From: Lachnospiraceae bacterium
Lineage (GTDB): Bacteria; Bacillota; Clostridia; Lachnospirales; Lachnospiraceae
Assembly: GCA_017627275.1 (NCBI GenBank)
Contig: JAGAHC010000011.1
Location: 1-64,000, forward strand
Reading direction: 5' to 3'
Length of the DNA stretch: 64,000 nt
Shown piece by piece: positions 8,755-18,101 of the stretch (the first letter of the stretch is position 1; every line of letters begins with the position of its first letter). A program made the position numbers and the translations under genes. Below the pieces are notes generated by a model, which had not been told where the DNA came from, did not search any database, and worked only from the letters and a program-made list of their open reading frames with translations.

Positions 8755-9229
8755 GAAGAAACTCAGCGCGGAAGAGAAGAAGAGACTGAAGAAGCTCGCC
8801 CTCGGAAGGGAGATCGTGCCGACGGCAACCGGCGCCGGAGAAAAGATCTTAAATCTCCTGATCGGCCTTGCGGCCGTCATCCTGGTCTTTGCCATGCTCT
8901 ACATGATCTCCGGGATCAGAGAGAGTTACGACGGCATTTTCCGCCGGCAGGATGAGGACTACAACCTGCGCAGGGGCGACTATGCGGAAATCGTGGACGG
9001 TTATTACAGAAGACACGCGGACCTTCTGACGGGATCCTCGATCGACAAAGATCTTGCGGCGCTTGCCGCCTATACGGAGGCGGCGTTTTGCTACCATGCC
9101 GCGAAGGAAGCCGGACAGACTGCGAATGCGGACCTGTATTACGAAAGGATGCGGGAGAGCGAGGCGGCCATGGGACAGTATCTTCCGGAGGCGGAAAGGA
9201 TCAGGGAAAAACTCGGGATCCGCGAATAA
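8744..9229 (+). CDS. Single-TM membrane protein, operon gene 3
   Basis: A 161-residue protein with a Lys-rich cytoplasmic N-terminus, one TM helix (ILNLLIGLAAVILVFAMLYM, residues about 31-50) and a helical C-terminal domain. It lacks the zinc ribbon of the two upstream proteins but shares their topology. The start at 8744 has GGAG upstream and overlaps the end of gene 2 by 11 nt, which suggests translational coupling; the longer frame from 8717 has no ribosome site. Function unknown. Confidence 0.72.
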   Translation: MKDKKKLSAEEKKRLKKLALGREIVPTATGAGEKILNLLIGLAAVILVFAMLYMISGIRESYDGIFRRQDEDYNLRRGDYAEIVDGYYRRHADLLTGSSIDKDLAALAAYTEAAFCYHAAKEAGQTANADLYYERMRESEAAMGQYLPEAERIREKLGIRE

Positions 9230-9257
9230 ACTGCGCGTTTTCAAAGGATTTTTATGA

Positions 9258-9263
9258 TATAAT
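9258..9263 (+). promoter_or_regulatory. Extended -10 promoter for ileS-glgP
   Basis: TATAAT preceded by TG at the extended -10 position, 55 nt before the ileS start. The -35 region is poor. The leader is too short for a T-box riboswitch, which often controls ileS in Firmicutes. Confidence 0.5.
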
Positions 9264-9318
9264 CTGGATTTGGCCATATATATCATTACATCTCTGACGA
9301 GAAAGGAGAGAGAAGAAA

Positions 9319-12300
9319 ATGTACAAGAAGGTAAATCCCGATCTGAATTTTGTCGAGCGGGAGAAGAACACGGAAAAGTTCTGGAAAGAGAATAAGATCT
9401 TTGAGAAGAGTGTGGCGCAACGGGAAGGGGCGCCGCTTTATATGTTCTACGACGGACCGCCGACGGCAAACGGCAAGCCGCACATCGGTCACGTCCTGAC
9501 CCGCGTTATCAAGGACATGGTGCCCAGATACCATGCCATGAAGGGATATCAGGTGCCGCGCAAGGCCGGCTGGGATACGCACGGACTGCCGGTGGAACTG
9601 GAAGTCGAAAAGCAGATCGGCATCAACGGAAAGGACCAGATCGAAGCCTACGGGATCGAACCTTTCGTACAGAAGTGCAAGGAGAGCGTCTGGACCTATA
9701 AGGAAATGTGGGAGGACTTCTCAGGGACCGTCGGTTTCTGGGCCGACATGGACAACCCCTATGTGACCTATTATGACGACTACATCGAATCCGAGTGGTG
9801 GGCCTTAAAGACCATTTTTGAAAAGGGCCTTTTATACAAGGGATTCAAGGTCGTTCCCTTCTGTCCGCGCTGCGGGACGCCGCTTTCGTCTCATGAGGTG
9901 GCGCAGGGATATAAGAGCTTAAAGGAACGTTCGGCCATCGTCCGTTTCAAGGCAAAGGGCGAAGACGCGTACTTCCTGGCGTGGACGACGACACCTTGGA
10001 CGCTGTTGTCCAACGTCGGACTCTGCGTCAATCCGGAAGAGACGTACGCGAAGGTCAAGGCGGCAGACGGCTATACCTACTATATGGCAAAGGCGCTGCT
10101 CGATACGGTCCTCGGCGATCTCGGAAAGAAGGAAGAGACACAGGAAGACGGCAGTGTGACGCCGGCGGTTCCCGCGTATGAGATCCTCGAAGAAATGAAG
10201 GGGAAGGATCTGGAGTACAAGGAATACGAGCCGCTCTACGAGTGCACGGCACAGGCCGCGGCAAAGCGCAAGGGCGAAAGCGCCTTCCATGTGCAGTGTG
10301 ATGACTATGTCACGATGACGGACGGAACCGGCATCGTCCATACCGCGCCGGCCTTCGGTGAGGATGACGCAAGAGTCGGCCGCAAATACAATACGGCCTT
10401 TGTGCAGATGGTCAACAGCAAGGGCGAGATGACGGAAGACACGCCGTTTGCCGGGATGCGTGCCAAGCCCTCGGCGGCGGAGCTGAAGGAAGGCAAGATC
10501 AGCGCCGACCCGGAGATCTTAAAAGACCTGGAGAAGCGCGGCGTTCTCTTCGGCGCGCCGACCATGGAGCATGATTATCCGCACTGCTGGCGCTGCTCCA
10601 CACCGCTGATCTATTACGCCAGAGAGTCCTGGTTCATCAAGATGACGGCGGTCAAGGACGACCTCGTCAGAAACAACAAGGAGATCAACTGGATCCCGCC
10701 TTCGATCGGAGAGGGGCGCTTCGGGAACTGGCTGGAGAACATCCAGGACTGGGGCATCTCCCGCGACCGTTACTGGGGGACGCCTTTGAATATCTGGGTC
10801 TGCCCGGACTGCGGAAAACAGATCGCGATCGGCAGCCGTAAGGAACTCGCGGAGCTTTCGGGAGATCCTTCCGCGGAAACTAGCGAACTGCACCGTCCGT
10901 TTGTGGACAAATATGAGATCCCCTGCGAATGCGGCGGAAAGATGAAGCGCGTACCGGAAGTCATCGACTGCTGGTTCGACTCGGGCGCCATGCCGTTTGC
11001 GCAGATCCATTACCCGTTTGAAAACAAAGAGCTGTTTGAAAAACAGTTCCCGGCTTCCTTTATTTCGGAAGCGGTCGACCAGACCAGAGGCTGGTTCTAT
11101 TCGCTGCACGCGATCGCGACGCTCCTGTTCAACCGGCCGGCCTATAAGAACGTCATCGTGCTGGGCCTGGTGCTGGATAAGGACGGAGAGAAGATGAGCA
11201 AGTCCAAGGGCAATGCCGTCGATCCGTTTGACGCGCTCTCCACACACGGCGCCGATGCCATCCGCTGGTACTTCTACAACAACTCCGCACCGTGGCTGCC
11301 CAACAAGTTCCACGACAAGGCCGTGCAGGAGGGACAGCGCAAATTCCTTGGAACGCTGTGGAATACCTACGCGTTCTATACGCTGTATGCGGAGATCGAC
11401 CAGTTCGATCCGACAAAACACACCCTGCAGTATGATAAGCTGTCCGTCATGGACAAGTGGCTGCTTTCCCGCATGAACACCATGATCGAGAAGACAGATG
11501 CGTCCTACGCGCAGTATAAGATCCCGGAAGCTTCCTATGCGCTGGAAGACTTTGTGGACGAGATGAGCAACTGGTACGTGCGCAGATGCCGCGACCGCTT
11601 CTGGGCAAAGGGCATGGAAGAAGACAAGGTGAATGCCTACATGACGCTGTATACGGCGCTTGTGAATGTCTGCAAGTGCGCAGCGCCCATGGTGCCGTTC
11701 ATGACGGAAGAGATCTATCAGAACATCGTACGGAGCGTTGATCAGAACGCGAAGGAATCGATCCACCTCTGCGATTATCCCGCAGCGGATGCGGCGCTGA
11801 TCGACAAGGCGCTCGAAGAATCCATGGCAGAGGCACAGCGGATCGTCGTGCTGGGCCGTGCCTGCAGAAACCTGTCCGGCATCAAGAACAGACAGCCGAT
11901 CAGCCGGATGCTGGTCAAGGCGCCGAAGAAACTCGATGCTTTTTACGAGGAGATCATCTTAAGCGAGCTGAACGTGAAGGCGCTCACATTCTCGGACGAT
12001 GTCAGAGAGTACACCAGCTACAACTTCAAGCCGCAGCTCAAAACGGTCGGTCCCAAATACGGAAAGGAACTGGGCGGGATCAAGGCTCACCTGGCAGAGC
12101 TTGACGGCAACAGCGCCATGGACGAACTGAATGAAAAGGGAAGCCTGACCTTTACCGTTAACGGAACGGAAGTGGAACTGACCAAGGAAGACCTGCTCAT
12201 CGAGATGGTGCAGAAGGAAGGGTTCGTCGCGCAGGAAGACGGCGCGGGCGATAAGGCGGTGACGGTGGTCCTCGATACGACCCTGACGCCGGAACTTCTG

Positions 12301-12552
12301 GAAGAAGGCTTTGTGCTGGAACTCATCAGCAAGATCCAGACCATGCGCAAGGATGCGGACTTCGAGGTGATGGACAGGATCCGTGTAAGCTTAAGCGGCA
12401 ATGAAAAGCTTTCCGCCATCGCGGAGAAGAACGCTGCAGCCATTACCGGCAAGGTCCTTTGCGACAAGGTGGAAAAGGATGTTACCCTCACCCACGAAAA
12501 AGAGTGGGACGTCAACGGCGAGAAGGTCAAGATTGGTGTGGAGAAGATATGA
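9319..12552 (+). CDS. ileS: Isoleucyl-tRNA synthetase, long type 2 form
   Basis: A 1077-residue class I synthetase charging tRNA-Ile. The ATP-binding signatures are PHIGH (about residue 54) and KMSKS (about residue 626). The WDTHGLPVELEVEKQIGI segment marks the catalytic core, and an editing domain is inserted between residues about 200 and 420. CPRCG, CPDCGK and CECGG motifs can bind zinc. Length and the HIGH context fit the eukaryote-like type 2 enzymes rather than the ~930-residue type 1; type 2 enzymes are known to be less sensitive to mupirocin. AAAGGAG precedes the ATG. The stop codon overlaps the glgP start (ATGA). Confidence 0.95.
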   Translation: MYKKVNPDLNFVEREKNTEKFWKENKIFEKSVAQREGAPLYMFYDGPPTANGKPHIGHVLTRVIKDMVPRYHAMKGYQVPRKAGWDTHGLPVELEVEKQIGINGKDQIEAYGIEPFVQKCKESVWTYKEMWEDFSGTVGFWADMDNPYVTYYDDYIESEWWALKTIFEKGLLYKGFKVVPFCPRCGTPLSSHEVAQGYKSLKERSAIVRFKAKGEDAYFLAWTTTPWTLLSNVGLCVNPEETYAKVKAADGYTYYMAKALLDTVLGDLGKKEETQEDGSVTPAVPAYEILEEMKGKDLEYKEYEPLYECTAQAAAKRKGESAFHVQCDDYVTMTDGTGIVHTAPAFGEDDARVGRKYNTAFVQMVNSKGEMTEDTPFAGMRAKPSAAELKEGKISADPEILKDLEKRGVLFGAPTMEHDYPHCWRCSTPLIYYARESWFIKMTAVKDDLVRNNKEINWIPPSIGEGRFGNWLENIQDWGISRDRYWGTPLNIWVCPDCGKQIAIGSRKELAELSGDPSAETSELHRPFVDKYEIPCECGGKMKRVPEVIDCWFDSGAMPFAQIHYPFENKELFEKQFPASFISEAVDQTRGWFYSLHAIATLLFNRPAYKNVIVLGLVLDKDGEKMSKSKGNAVDPFDALSTHGADAIRWYFYNNSAPWLPNKFHDKAVQEGQRKFLGTLWNTYAFYTLYAEIDQFDPTKHTLQYDKLSVMDKWLLSRMNTMIEKTDASYAQYKIPEASYALEDFVDEMSNWYVRRCRDRFWAKGMEEDKVNAYMTLYTALVNVCKCAAPMVPFMTEEIYQNIVRSVDQNAKESIHLCDYPAADAALIDKALEESMAEAQRIVVLGRACRNLSGIKNRQPISRMLVKAPKKLDAFYEEIILSELNVKALTFSDDVREYTSYNFKPQLKTVGPKYGKELGGIKAHLAELDGNSAMDELNEKGSLTFTVNGTEVELTKEDLLIEMVQKEGFVAQEDGAGDKAVTVVLDTTLTPELLEEGFVLELISKIQTMRKDADFEVMDRIRVSLSGNEKLSAIAEKNAAAITGKVLCDKVEKDVTLTHEKEWDVNGEKVKIGVEKI

Positions 12553-15032
12553 AGAGACCGAAGTTTAAATTCAACAAGGATTTGTTTAAGAGAAGCGTTG
12601 AGTACAACATCAAGACGATGTACCGCAGGACGCTGGAAGAGGCGGATAAGGATCAGGTGTTTCAGGCCGCGGCCTATGCCCTGAAGGACCAGATCATCGA
12701 CTGCTGGATGCAGACGCAGCAGGCGTTCGACGAGCAGGACCCGAAGGTCCTCGTATATCTGTCCATGGAGTTTCTGATGGGCAGGGCGTTCGGAAACGAC
12801 GCCATCAATCTGCAGGCGTTCAAGCCGGTGGAAGAGGCGCTGAACGACCTCGGGTTTGACATCAACGCGATCGAAGACAGAGAACCGGACCCGGCGCTCG
12901 GCAACGGCGGCCTGGGGAGACTCGCGGCCTGCTTCCTGGATTCCCTGGCAACGCTTTCTCTGCCGGCCTACGGCTGCGGGATCCGTTACCGCTACGGCAT
13001 GTTCAAACAGGAGATCCGGGACGGCTACCAGGTCGAAGTGCCGGACAACTGGCTGGAGAACGGCAACCCGTTTGAATTAAGACGTCCGGAATACAAACAG
13101 ATCATCAAATTCGGCGGCCATGTGGAACCGTACCATGACGAAGAAACAGGACGCACGATGTATAAGCAGGAAGGCTACTATGCCGTCAAGGCGATCCCTT
13201 ACGACATGCCGGTCGTCGGCTACGGCAACGGCTTTGTCGATACGCTCCGCATCTGGGACGCGGAGCCGATGGAACTTTTCCATCTGGATTCCTTTGACAA
13301 GGGAGACTATCAGAAGGCGGTGGAGCAGGACAATATCGCGCGGACGATCTGCGAAGTGCTCTATCCCAACGACGATCATCTGCAGGGGAAGGAACTGCGC
13401 CTGAAACAGCAGTACTTCTTCGTGTCCGCCTCCATGCAGGCTTCGGTCATGAAATACCTGCAGAACCCGAAACACGATATCCGCAAATTTCATGAGAAGC
13501 GCATCTTCCAGATGAACGACACGCATCCGACGCTGGCGGTTCCGGAACTGATGCGCATCCTGATGGACGAACAGAAGCTTACCTGGGATGAAGCCTGGTA
13601 TGTGACAACGCATGCGCTTGCCTATACCAATCACACGATCATGGCAGAGGCACTGGAAAAGTGGCCGATCGATCTCTTCCAGAGGCTCCTTCCGCGCATC
13701 TACCAGATCGTGGAGGAGATGAACAGACAGTTTGAAAAGGCCATCCACGAGCGCTATGACAGCGATCCTTCCGTGAACGTGGCGGACAAGGTGAGGAGCA
13801 TGGCCATCCTTTATGACGGACAGGTGCGCATGGCCAATATGGCAATCGTTGCCGGATTCTCCGTGAACGGTGTGGCAAAGCTCCATACGGAGATCCTCAA
13901 GAAGAGAGAACTGAAGGACTTTTATGAGTTCTTCCCGAAGAAGTTCAACAACAAGACGAACGGCGTCACGCAAAGACGCTTCCTTCTGCACGCGAACCCG
14001 CTGCTGGCGGACTACGTTTCCTCCAGGATTGGGAAGGAGTGGATCACCGACCTGTCCAAGATGAAGGAACTGGAAAAATACGCCGATGACAAGCGGGCGC
14101 AGAACAAGGTCATGGAGATCAAGCAGAAGAACAAGGAACGCCTGGCCGCTTACATTCTGGAGCACAACGGCATTGCGGTGAATCCGGATTCCATCTTCGA
14201 CGTCCAGGTCAAGCGTCTGCACGAATACAAGAGACAGTTCATGAAGATCCTGCATGTGATGGCGCTCTACAACGAACTGAAGGCGAACCCGGACAGGGAG
14301 TTCACGCCGCAGACCTTTATCTTCGGCGCGAAGGCGGCAGCAGGGTACAAGAACGCAAAGCTCACCATCAAACTGATCAACGCGGTGGCAGATGTCGTGA
14401 ACAACGACCCGGCCGTGAAGGATAAGCTCTGTGTCGTTTTTATCGAAGACTACCGCGTCTCGAACGCGGAGATCATCTTCGCGGCGGCGGACATCTCGGA
14501 ACAGATCTCGACCGCCAGCAAGGAGGCTTCCGGCACCAGCAACATGAAGCTGATGTTAAACGGTGCGATCACCATGGGGACCATGGACGGCGCGAACGTC
14601 GAGATCGTGAAGGAGGTCGGCGAGGAGAATGCCTTCATCTTCGGACTGTCTTCCGACGAAGTCATGGAGTATGAGAAAAACGGAAACTATGATCCCGTAC
14701 AGATCTACAACGAAAACGAACGGATCCGCACGGTGGTCAACCAGCTCGTGGACGGCACCTATTCGCCGGATGATCACGAACGGTTCCGCCCGCTGTTCGA
14801 TTCGCTCTTAAAGCCGATGAACGGCGGCCCCGCAGACCGGTACTTTATCCTGAAGGATTTTGAATCCTATGCCGATGCGCAGATAAAAGCACAGGAAGCC
14901 TACCGGGATCGTACGGGCTGGGCGAGGATGTCGATCCTCAACATGGCTGGCGTCGGAAAGTTTTCCTCCGACCGCACCATCAGGGAGTACGCGGAAAACA
15001 TCTGGAAGTTAAAGCCGGTGGAATGGAGATAA
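12549..15032 (+). CDS. glgP: Glycogen/alpha-glucan phosphorylase
   Basis: An 827-residue GT35 phosphorylase that releases glucose 1-phosphate from alpha-1,4-glucans. The pyridoxal-phosphate site is KEASGTSNMKLMLNGA (about residue 657), followed by GTMDGANVEI. DPALGNGGLGRLAACFLDS lies near residue 115, as expected. The start at 12549 overlaps the ileS stop codon in ATGA, so translation is coupled; an in-frame extension to 12459 inside ileS is not credible. Pairing a tRNA synthetase with a phosphorylase in one transcript is unusual but has no obvious functional logic. Confidence 0.95.
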   Translation: MKRPKFKFNKDLFKRSVEYNIKTMYRRTLEEADKDQVFQAAAYALKDQIIDCWMQTQQAFDEQDPKVLVYLSMEFLMGRAFGNDAINLQAFKPVEEALNDLGFDINAIEDREPDPALGNGGLGRLAACFLDSLATLSLPAYGCGIRYRYGMFKQEIRDGYQVEVPDNWLENGNPFELRRPEYKQIIKFGGHVEPYHDEETGRTMYKQEGYYAVKAIPYDMPVVGYGNGFVDTLRIWDAEPMELFHLDSFDKGDYQKAVEQDNIARTICEVLYPNDDHLQGKELRLKQQYFFVSASMQASVMKYLQNPKHDIRKFHEKRIFQMNDTHPTLAVPELMRILMDEQKLTWDEAWYVTTHALAYTNHTIMAEALEKWPIDLFQRLLPRIYQIVEEMNRQFEKAIHERYDSDPSVNVADKVRSMAILYDGQVRMANMAIVAGFSVNGVAKLHTEILKKRELKDFYEFFPKKFNNKTNGVTQRRFLLHANPLLADYVSSRIGKEWITDLSKMKELEKYADDKRAQNKVMEIKQKNKERLAAYILEHNGIAVNPDSIFDVQVKRLHEYKRQFMKILHVMALYNELKANPDREFTPQTFIFGAKAAAGYKNAKLTIKLINAVADVVNNDPAVKDKLCVVFIEDYRVSNAEIIFAAADISEQISTASKEASGTSNMKLMLNGAITMGTMDGANVEIVKEVGEENAFIFGLSSDEVMEYEKNGNYDPVQIYNENERIRTVVNQLVDGTYSPDDHERFRPLFDSLLKPMNGGPADRYFILKDFESYADAQIKAQEAYRDRTGWARMSILNMAGVGKFSSDRTIREYAENIWKLKPVEWR

Positions 15033-15048
15033 ACGCGTCAGGCGTTTT
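15031..15048. terminator. Short hairpin between convergent glgP and pyrC
   Basis: AAACGC and GCGTTT pair around a 5-nt loop, with a T-run on the plus strand and A residues on the other side. It overlaps the glgP stop codon and the pyrC 3' end, and could end both transcripts. The stem is only 6 bp. Confidence 0.35.
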
Positions 15049-16366
15049 CCGAAAAGGCGATCTTTCCGGAAGCGATGGTGTAGCGGATGACACCGGGAAG
15101 ACGCATCCCCACGAACGGGGAATTGGTTGATTTGGAATGAAATCTCGGAGAGACGATGCGCTCTTTTTCGGGATGAAAGAGAACAAGGTCGGCAGGAGAG
15201 CCCGGTTTCAGGGTGCCTGCCGGCAGCCCGTAAAGGTTTGCCGGGTTGGTGCTCATCAGACGGATGAGTGCCGACAGAGGCAGACCTTTTTTCTGTACCA
15301 GTTCTTTTAAGGCAAGGGAAAGTGCGGTCTCGAGACCGATCATGCCGCTCGGGGCACCGGTAAAGCTGCGCTGCTTTTCTCCCGCCGTGTGCGGCGCGTG
15401 GTCTGTCGCAATCAGGTCGAGGGTTCCGTCGCAGAGCCCTTTCAGGATGGCCTGACGGTCTTTTTCCGTCCGGATCGGCGGATTGACTTTGGCAAGCGTC
15501 CCCTTTTCGAGCAGGATCTCTTCTGTCAGCGAGAAATGATGCGGCGTTCCCTCCGCATGCAGATTCGGATTCTTTTTCTTATATTTGCGCAAAAGATCCA
15601 CGGTCTCCTTGCAGGAAACATGCTGGATGCAGAGTATGGACTGGTTCCTGGCGGCCAGTTTGATGTCGCGCTCCACCATGGAGATCTCCGCCATGCGGTC
15701 TGCGCCGGTGAGCCCAAAGCGCACACAGGCTTCGTTGCCGGCATTGATCCCGGGCTCTTTGATGTAGGCGGGATCTTCCTCATGCAGGCTGACGGGAAGG
15801 GAGAGGGCGGTGGCCTTCTGCAGGGCTTCCGAAAGCAGCGCCTCCTGCAGGATGGGCAGGCCGTCATCGGTGAGGCCCCTGGCCCCGGCTGCCTTTAAGG
15901 CCACGAAATCGGTCAGTTCCTTTCCGGCCATCCCCTTCGTGACATTCGCACAGGCATAGACGTGGATGGCTTCTTTCCCTGCGCGGGCAAGAAGATCCTG
16001 CAGGACCTCCGGCGAATCGAGCGACGGTCTGGTATTGGCCATCATGATGACAGAGGTATAGCCGCCGGCCGCGGCGGCAAGTGCTCCCGTGTGCACGTCC
16101 TCTTTTTCCGTAAAGCCGGGATCTCTGAAGTGCACATGCGTATCCACGAATCCCGGTGCAACGATAAGGTCCGTGGCATCGATGACGGTCAGTCCCCTGC
16201 CGGGCGACAGTTTCTGCTTCAGCTTGTTTTTGACATGCGCAATGCAAGCGTCCTCCGTCAGGTGTTTCTGGAGGAGGGAAACGGTCGTGTCGGCAATGAA
16301 AATGTCCATAGGTTCGTCGATCCCGAGTACCGGATCAACCAGATGCCCGTTCTGAATCAGAATCAT
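15038..16366 (-). CDS. pyrC: Dihydroorotase
   Basis: A 442-residue class I dihydroorotase closing carbamoyl-aspartate to dihydroorotate in pyrimidine synthesis. The metal-binding DTHVHFRDPG (about residue 73) and the ATDHAPH segment (about residue 320) are diagnostic. There is no ribosome site; a full promoter ends 6 nt before the ATG, so the mRNA may be leaderless. The N-terminus MILIQNGHLVDPVLGIDEP matches the family, so the start is sound. It faces away from plsC-pyrK-pyrD, which holds the next enzyme of the pathway. Confidence 0.95.
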   Translation of the reverse strand: MILIQNGHLVDPVLGIDEPMDIFIADTTVSLLQKHLTEDACIAHVKNKLKQKLSPGRGLTVIDATDLIVAPGFVDTHVHFRDPGFTEKEDVHTGALAAAAGGYTSVIMMANTRPSLDSPEVLQDLLARAGKEAIHVYACANVTKGMAGKELTDFVALKAAGARGLTDDGLPILQEALLSEALQKATALSLPVSLHEEDPAYIKEPGINAGNEACVRFGLTGADRMAEISMVERDIKLAARNQSILCIQHVSCKETVDLLRKYKKKNPNLHAEGTPHHFSLTEEILLEKGTLAKVNPPIRTEKDRQAILKGLCDGTLDLIATDHAPHTAGEKQRSFTGAPSGMIGLETALSLALKELVQKKGLPLSALIRLMSTNPANLYGLPAGTLKPGSPADLVLFHPEKERIVSPRFHSKSTNSPFVGMRLPGVIRYTIASGKIAFSENA

Positions 16367-16372
16367 GGGTTC

Positions 16373-16401
16373 ATTATAAGTCAGAGGCGGAGAAAAGTCA
16401 G
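16373..16401 (-). promoter_or_regulatory. pyrC promoter giving a leaderless or near-leaderless mRNA
   Basis: Reading leftwards, CTGACT (16401-16396), a 17-bp spacer and a perfect TATAAT (16378-16373). Only 6 nt lie between the -10 box and the pyrC ATG at 16366, so the transcript should start at or next to the A of ATG. Confidence 0.6.
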
Positions 16402-16468
16402 TACGGAGGTGGGAAAAGTGTTTTTTTTATGATACAATCAGTCATATCAAACCAACGGAACGATTATA

Positions 16469-16517
16469 AAAATGCGGTAAAAAAGGCGCTATCCAGGAAG
16501 GCGCCGTATTGCATTTT
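16469..16517 (+). promoter_or_regulatory. Two-tier hairpin in the plsC leader
   Basis: An 11-bp outer stem (16469-16479 with 16507-16517, two G-U pairs) encloses a 5-bp GC stem (16485-16489 with 16501-16505). It ends in TTTT and lies 30 nt before the plsC start. It may be a leader structure or attenuator; T-A-rich boxes around 16430-16440 could be the promoter. Evidence is structural only. Confidence 0.3.
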
Positions 16518-16546
16518 AGAGGATACAATTTCTGAAAGGAAGACGA

Positions 16547-17284
16547 ATGGGTTATTTTTCCACGGTCTGTGTCATGCTGTTTCTGGTCCTGTTTTTTCTG
16601 GCAGGCTTCGTTGTTTCCGGGGTCGCATTTCTGGTCGGCCTCCTTTCGCAGGATAAAAAAGACAGGATCAACACGGCGTATGTGCGCTTCGGGTTTCGCG
16701 TCATCCTGTTTTTGAGCAACTGCCCCGTGGAGGTCGTCGGCATGGAGAACATTCCGGAGAAGGAAGCGGCGCTGTTCATCGGCAATCACAGGGGGATGTT
16801 TGATGTGGTGGCCCTCGGATCGCTGCCGCTGCCCCTGATCGGCTTTGTCGCCAAGGCGGAACTCGAGAAGGTTCCGTTTCTGAACGGATGGATGCGCAGG
16901 ATCCACTGCCTCTTCCTGGACAGAAAGGACATTCGGCAGGGCATGCAGATGATCCTGTCCGCCATCGATCTTCTGAAAGAGGGAAGGAGTCTTTGTATCT
17001 TTCCGGAGGGCACGCGGAACACGACGGCGGATCCCCTCCTTCCGTTTCATGCCGGCAGTTTCAAGATCGCTTTAAAGGCGGGCGCTCCCATCGTGCCCTT
17101 TGTCATCAACGGGACGGAAGGCACGCTGGAAGACCATTTTCCGCGGATCGACGGACACCGGATCCGCATCGAGTTCGGGACACCGGTTCCGACGGCGGGG
17201 GCGGATCGTACGCGGCAGAAGGAGATCCCCGAAGAGGTCAGAACCTGGATAGAAGAAAAGTATCTCGCGCAGAAAGAGGCATAA
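16547..17284 (+). CDS. plsC: 1-acyl-sn-glycerol-3-phosphate acyltransferase
   Basis: A 245-residue membrane-bound acyltransferase making phosphatidic acid from lysophosphatidate. Residues 5-35 are a membrane anchor. The catalytic HX4D motif is NHRGMFD (about residue 83) and the substrate motif is FPEGTRN (about residue 152). Length is typical. GGAAG lies a few bases before the ATG. It heads a set with pyrK, pyrD, ispE and gntR with very small gaps, so it is probably the first gene of that operon. Confidence 0.93.
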   Translation: MGYFSTVCVMLFLVLFFLAGFVVSGVAFLVGLLSQDKKDRINTAYVRFGFRVILFLSNCPVEVVGMENIPEKEAALFIGNHRGMFDVVALGSLPLPLIGFVAKAELEKVPFLNGWMRRIHCLFLDRKDIRQGMQMILSAIDLLKEGRSLCIFPEGTRNTTADPLLPFHAGSFKIALKAGAPIVPFVINGTEGTLEDHFPRIDGHRIRIEFGTPVPTAGADRTRQKEIPEEVRTWIEEKYLAQKEA

Positions 17285-17301
17285 GAGACAGGATGGAACC
17301 G

Positions 17302-18099
17302 ATGAATCAGAAGAAGAAAAAGATCCGGGCGATCGTAAGAAAGAGCGAAAGGATCGCGGAGAATATCTTTTCCATGGAGCTTTTTACAGAAGAGCCGCTT
17401 TCCGTGCGGCCGGGCCAGTTCGTGGGACTGTATCCGGACGGAGAAGACAAGCTCCTGCTGCGTCCGATCAGCATCTGTGAATACCGGAAGGAGACGGGCA
17501 TTTTGCGCCTGGTCTACCGGGTGCAGGGCGGCGGCACGAAAGAGTTTTCCGGATGGAAGGAAGGAAAGGAAACGGCGTTTCTCGGCATTCTCGGGAACGG
17601 CTATCCCGTGGAGGAGATCGCGGAAAAGGCGGGCGGGGAAACCGGCAGCGTCCTTCTTTTTGGGGGCGGCATCGGGATCCCGCCGCTGTTAGCTCTGGCA
17701 AGGGAGCTGTCTGCAAAAACGAAGGTAACGACGGTGCTCGGATACAAAACAGAAGAAACGTTTCTTCTGCACGAATTTGAACAGTACGGCCCGGTATTTA
17801 CGGCAACGGAAGACGGCAGCTGCGGGACGAAGGGAACGGTGCTGGATGCGGTCCGTGAAAACGGAATCTCCGGCGACGTCCTCTGTGCCTGTGGACCGAC
17901 ACCGATGCTGCGGGCGGTCAAACACTTTGCGGAAGGAAGAGACTGTTACCTGTCGTTAGAAGAACGGATGGCCTGCGGCATCGGCGCCTGTCTGGCCTGC
18001 GTCTGCAAAACGACGGACATCGATGCGCATTCCCATGTGCACAATGCGAGGGTCTGTGTGGAAGGGCCGGTCTTTGCGGCTGACAGGGTGGAGATTTGA
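17302..18099 (+). CDS. pyrK: Dihydroorotate dehydrogenase electron transfer subunit
   Basis: A 265-residue FAD and [2Fe-2S] flavoprotein that links PyrD to NAD+. An FAD-binding barrel (RPISICEY, about residue 53) is followed by the NAD domain (LFGGGIGIPPLLALA) and, near the C-terminus, the cluster ligands in ACGIGACLACVCK and a later Cys in NARVCVEGP. An ATG at 17293 is also possible; 17302 is preferred since AGGA lies 8 nt before it. It overlaps or abuts pyrD. Confidence 0.93.
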   Translation: MNQKKKKIRAIVRKSERIAENIFSMELFTEEPLSVRPGQFVGLYPDGEDKLLLRPISICEYRKETGILRLVYRVQGGGTKEFSGWKEGKETAFLGILGNGYPVEEIAEKAGGETGSVLLFGGGIGIPPLLALARELSAKTKVTTVLGYKTEETFLLHEFEQYGPVFTATEDGSCGTKGTVLDAVRENGISGDVLCACGPTPMLRAVKHFAEGRDCYLSLEERMACGIGACLACVCKTTDIDAHSHVHNARVCVEGPVFAADRVEI

Positions 18100-18101
18100 A
18101 T

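Noticed and set aside
9230..9318. T-box riboswitch before ileS
   Set aside because: The gap is only 89 bp, too short for a T-box; asnS and trpS leaders also lack one.
10519..11766. 415-codon frame opposite ileS
   Set aside because: Antisense shadow of ileS with no domain and no ribosome site.
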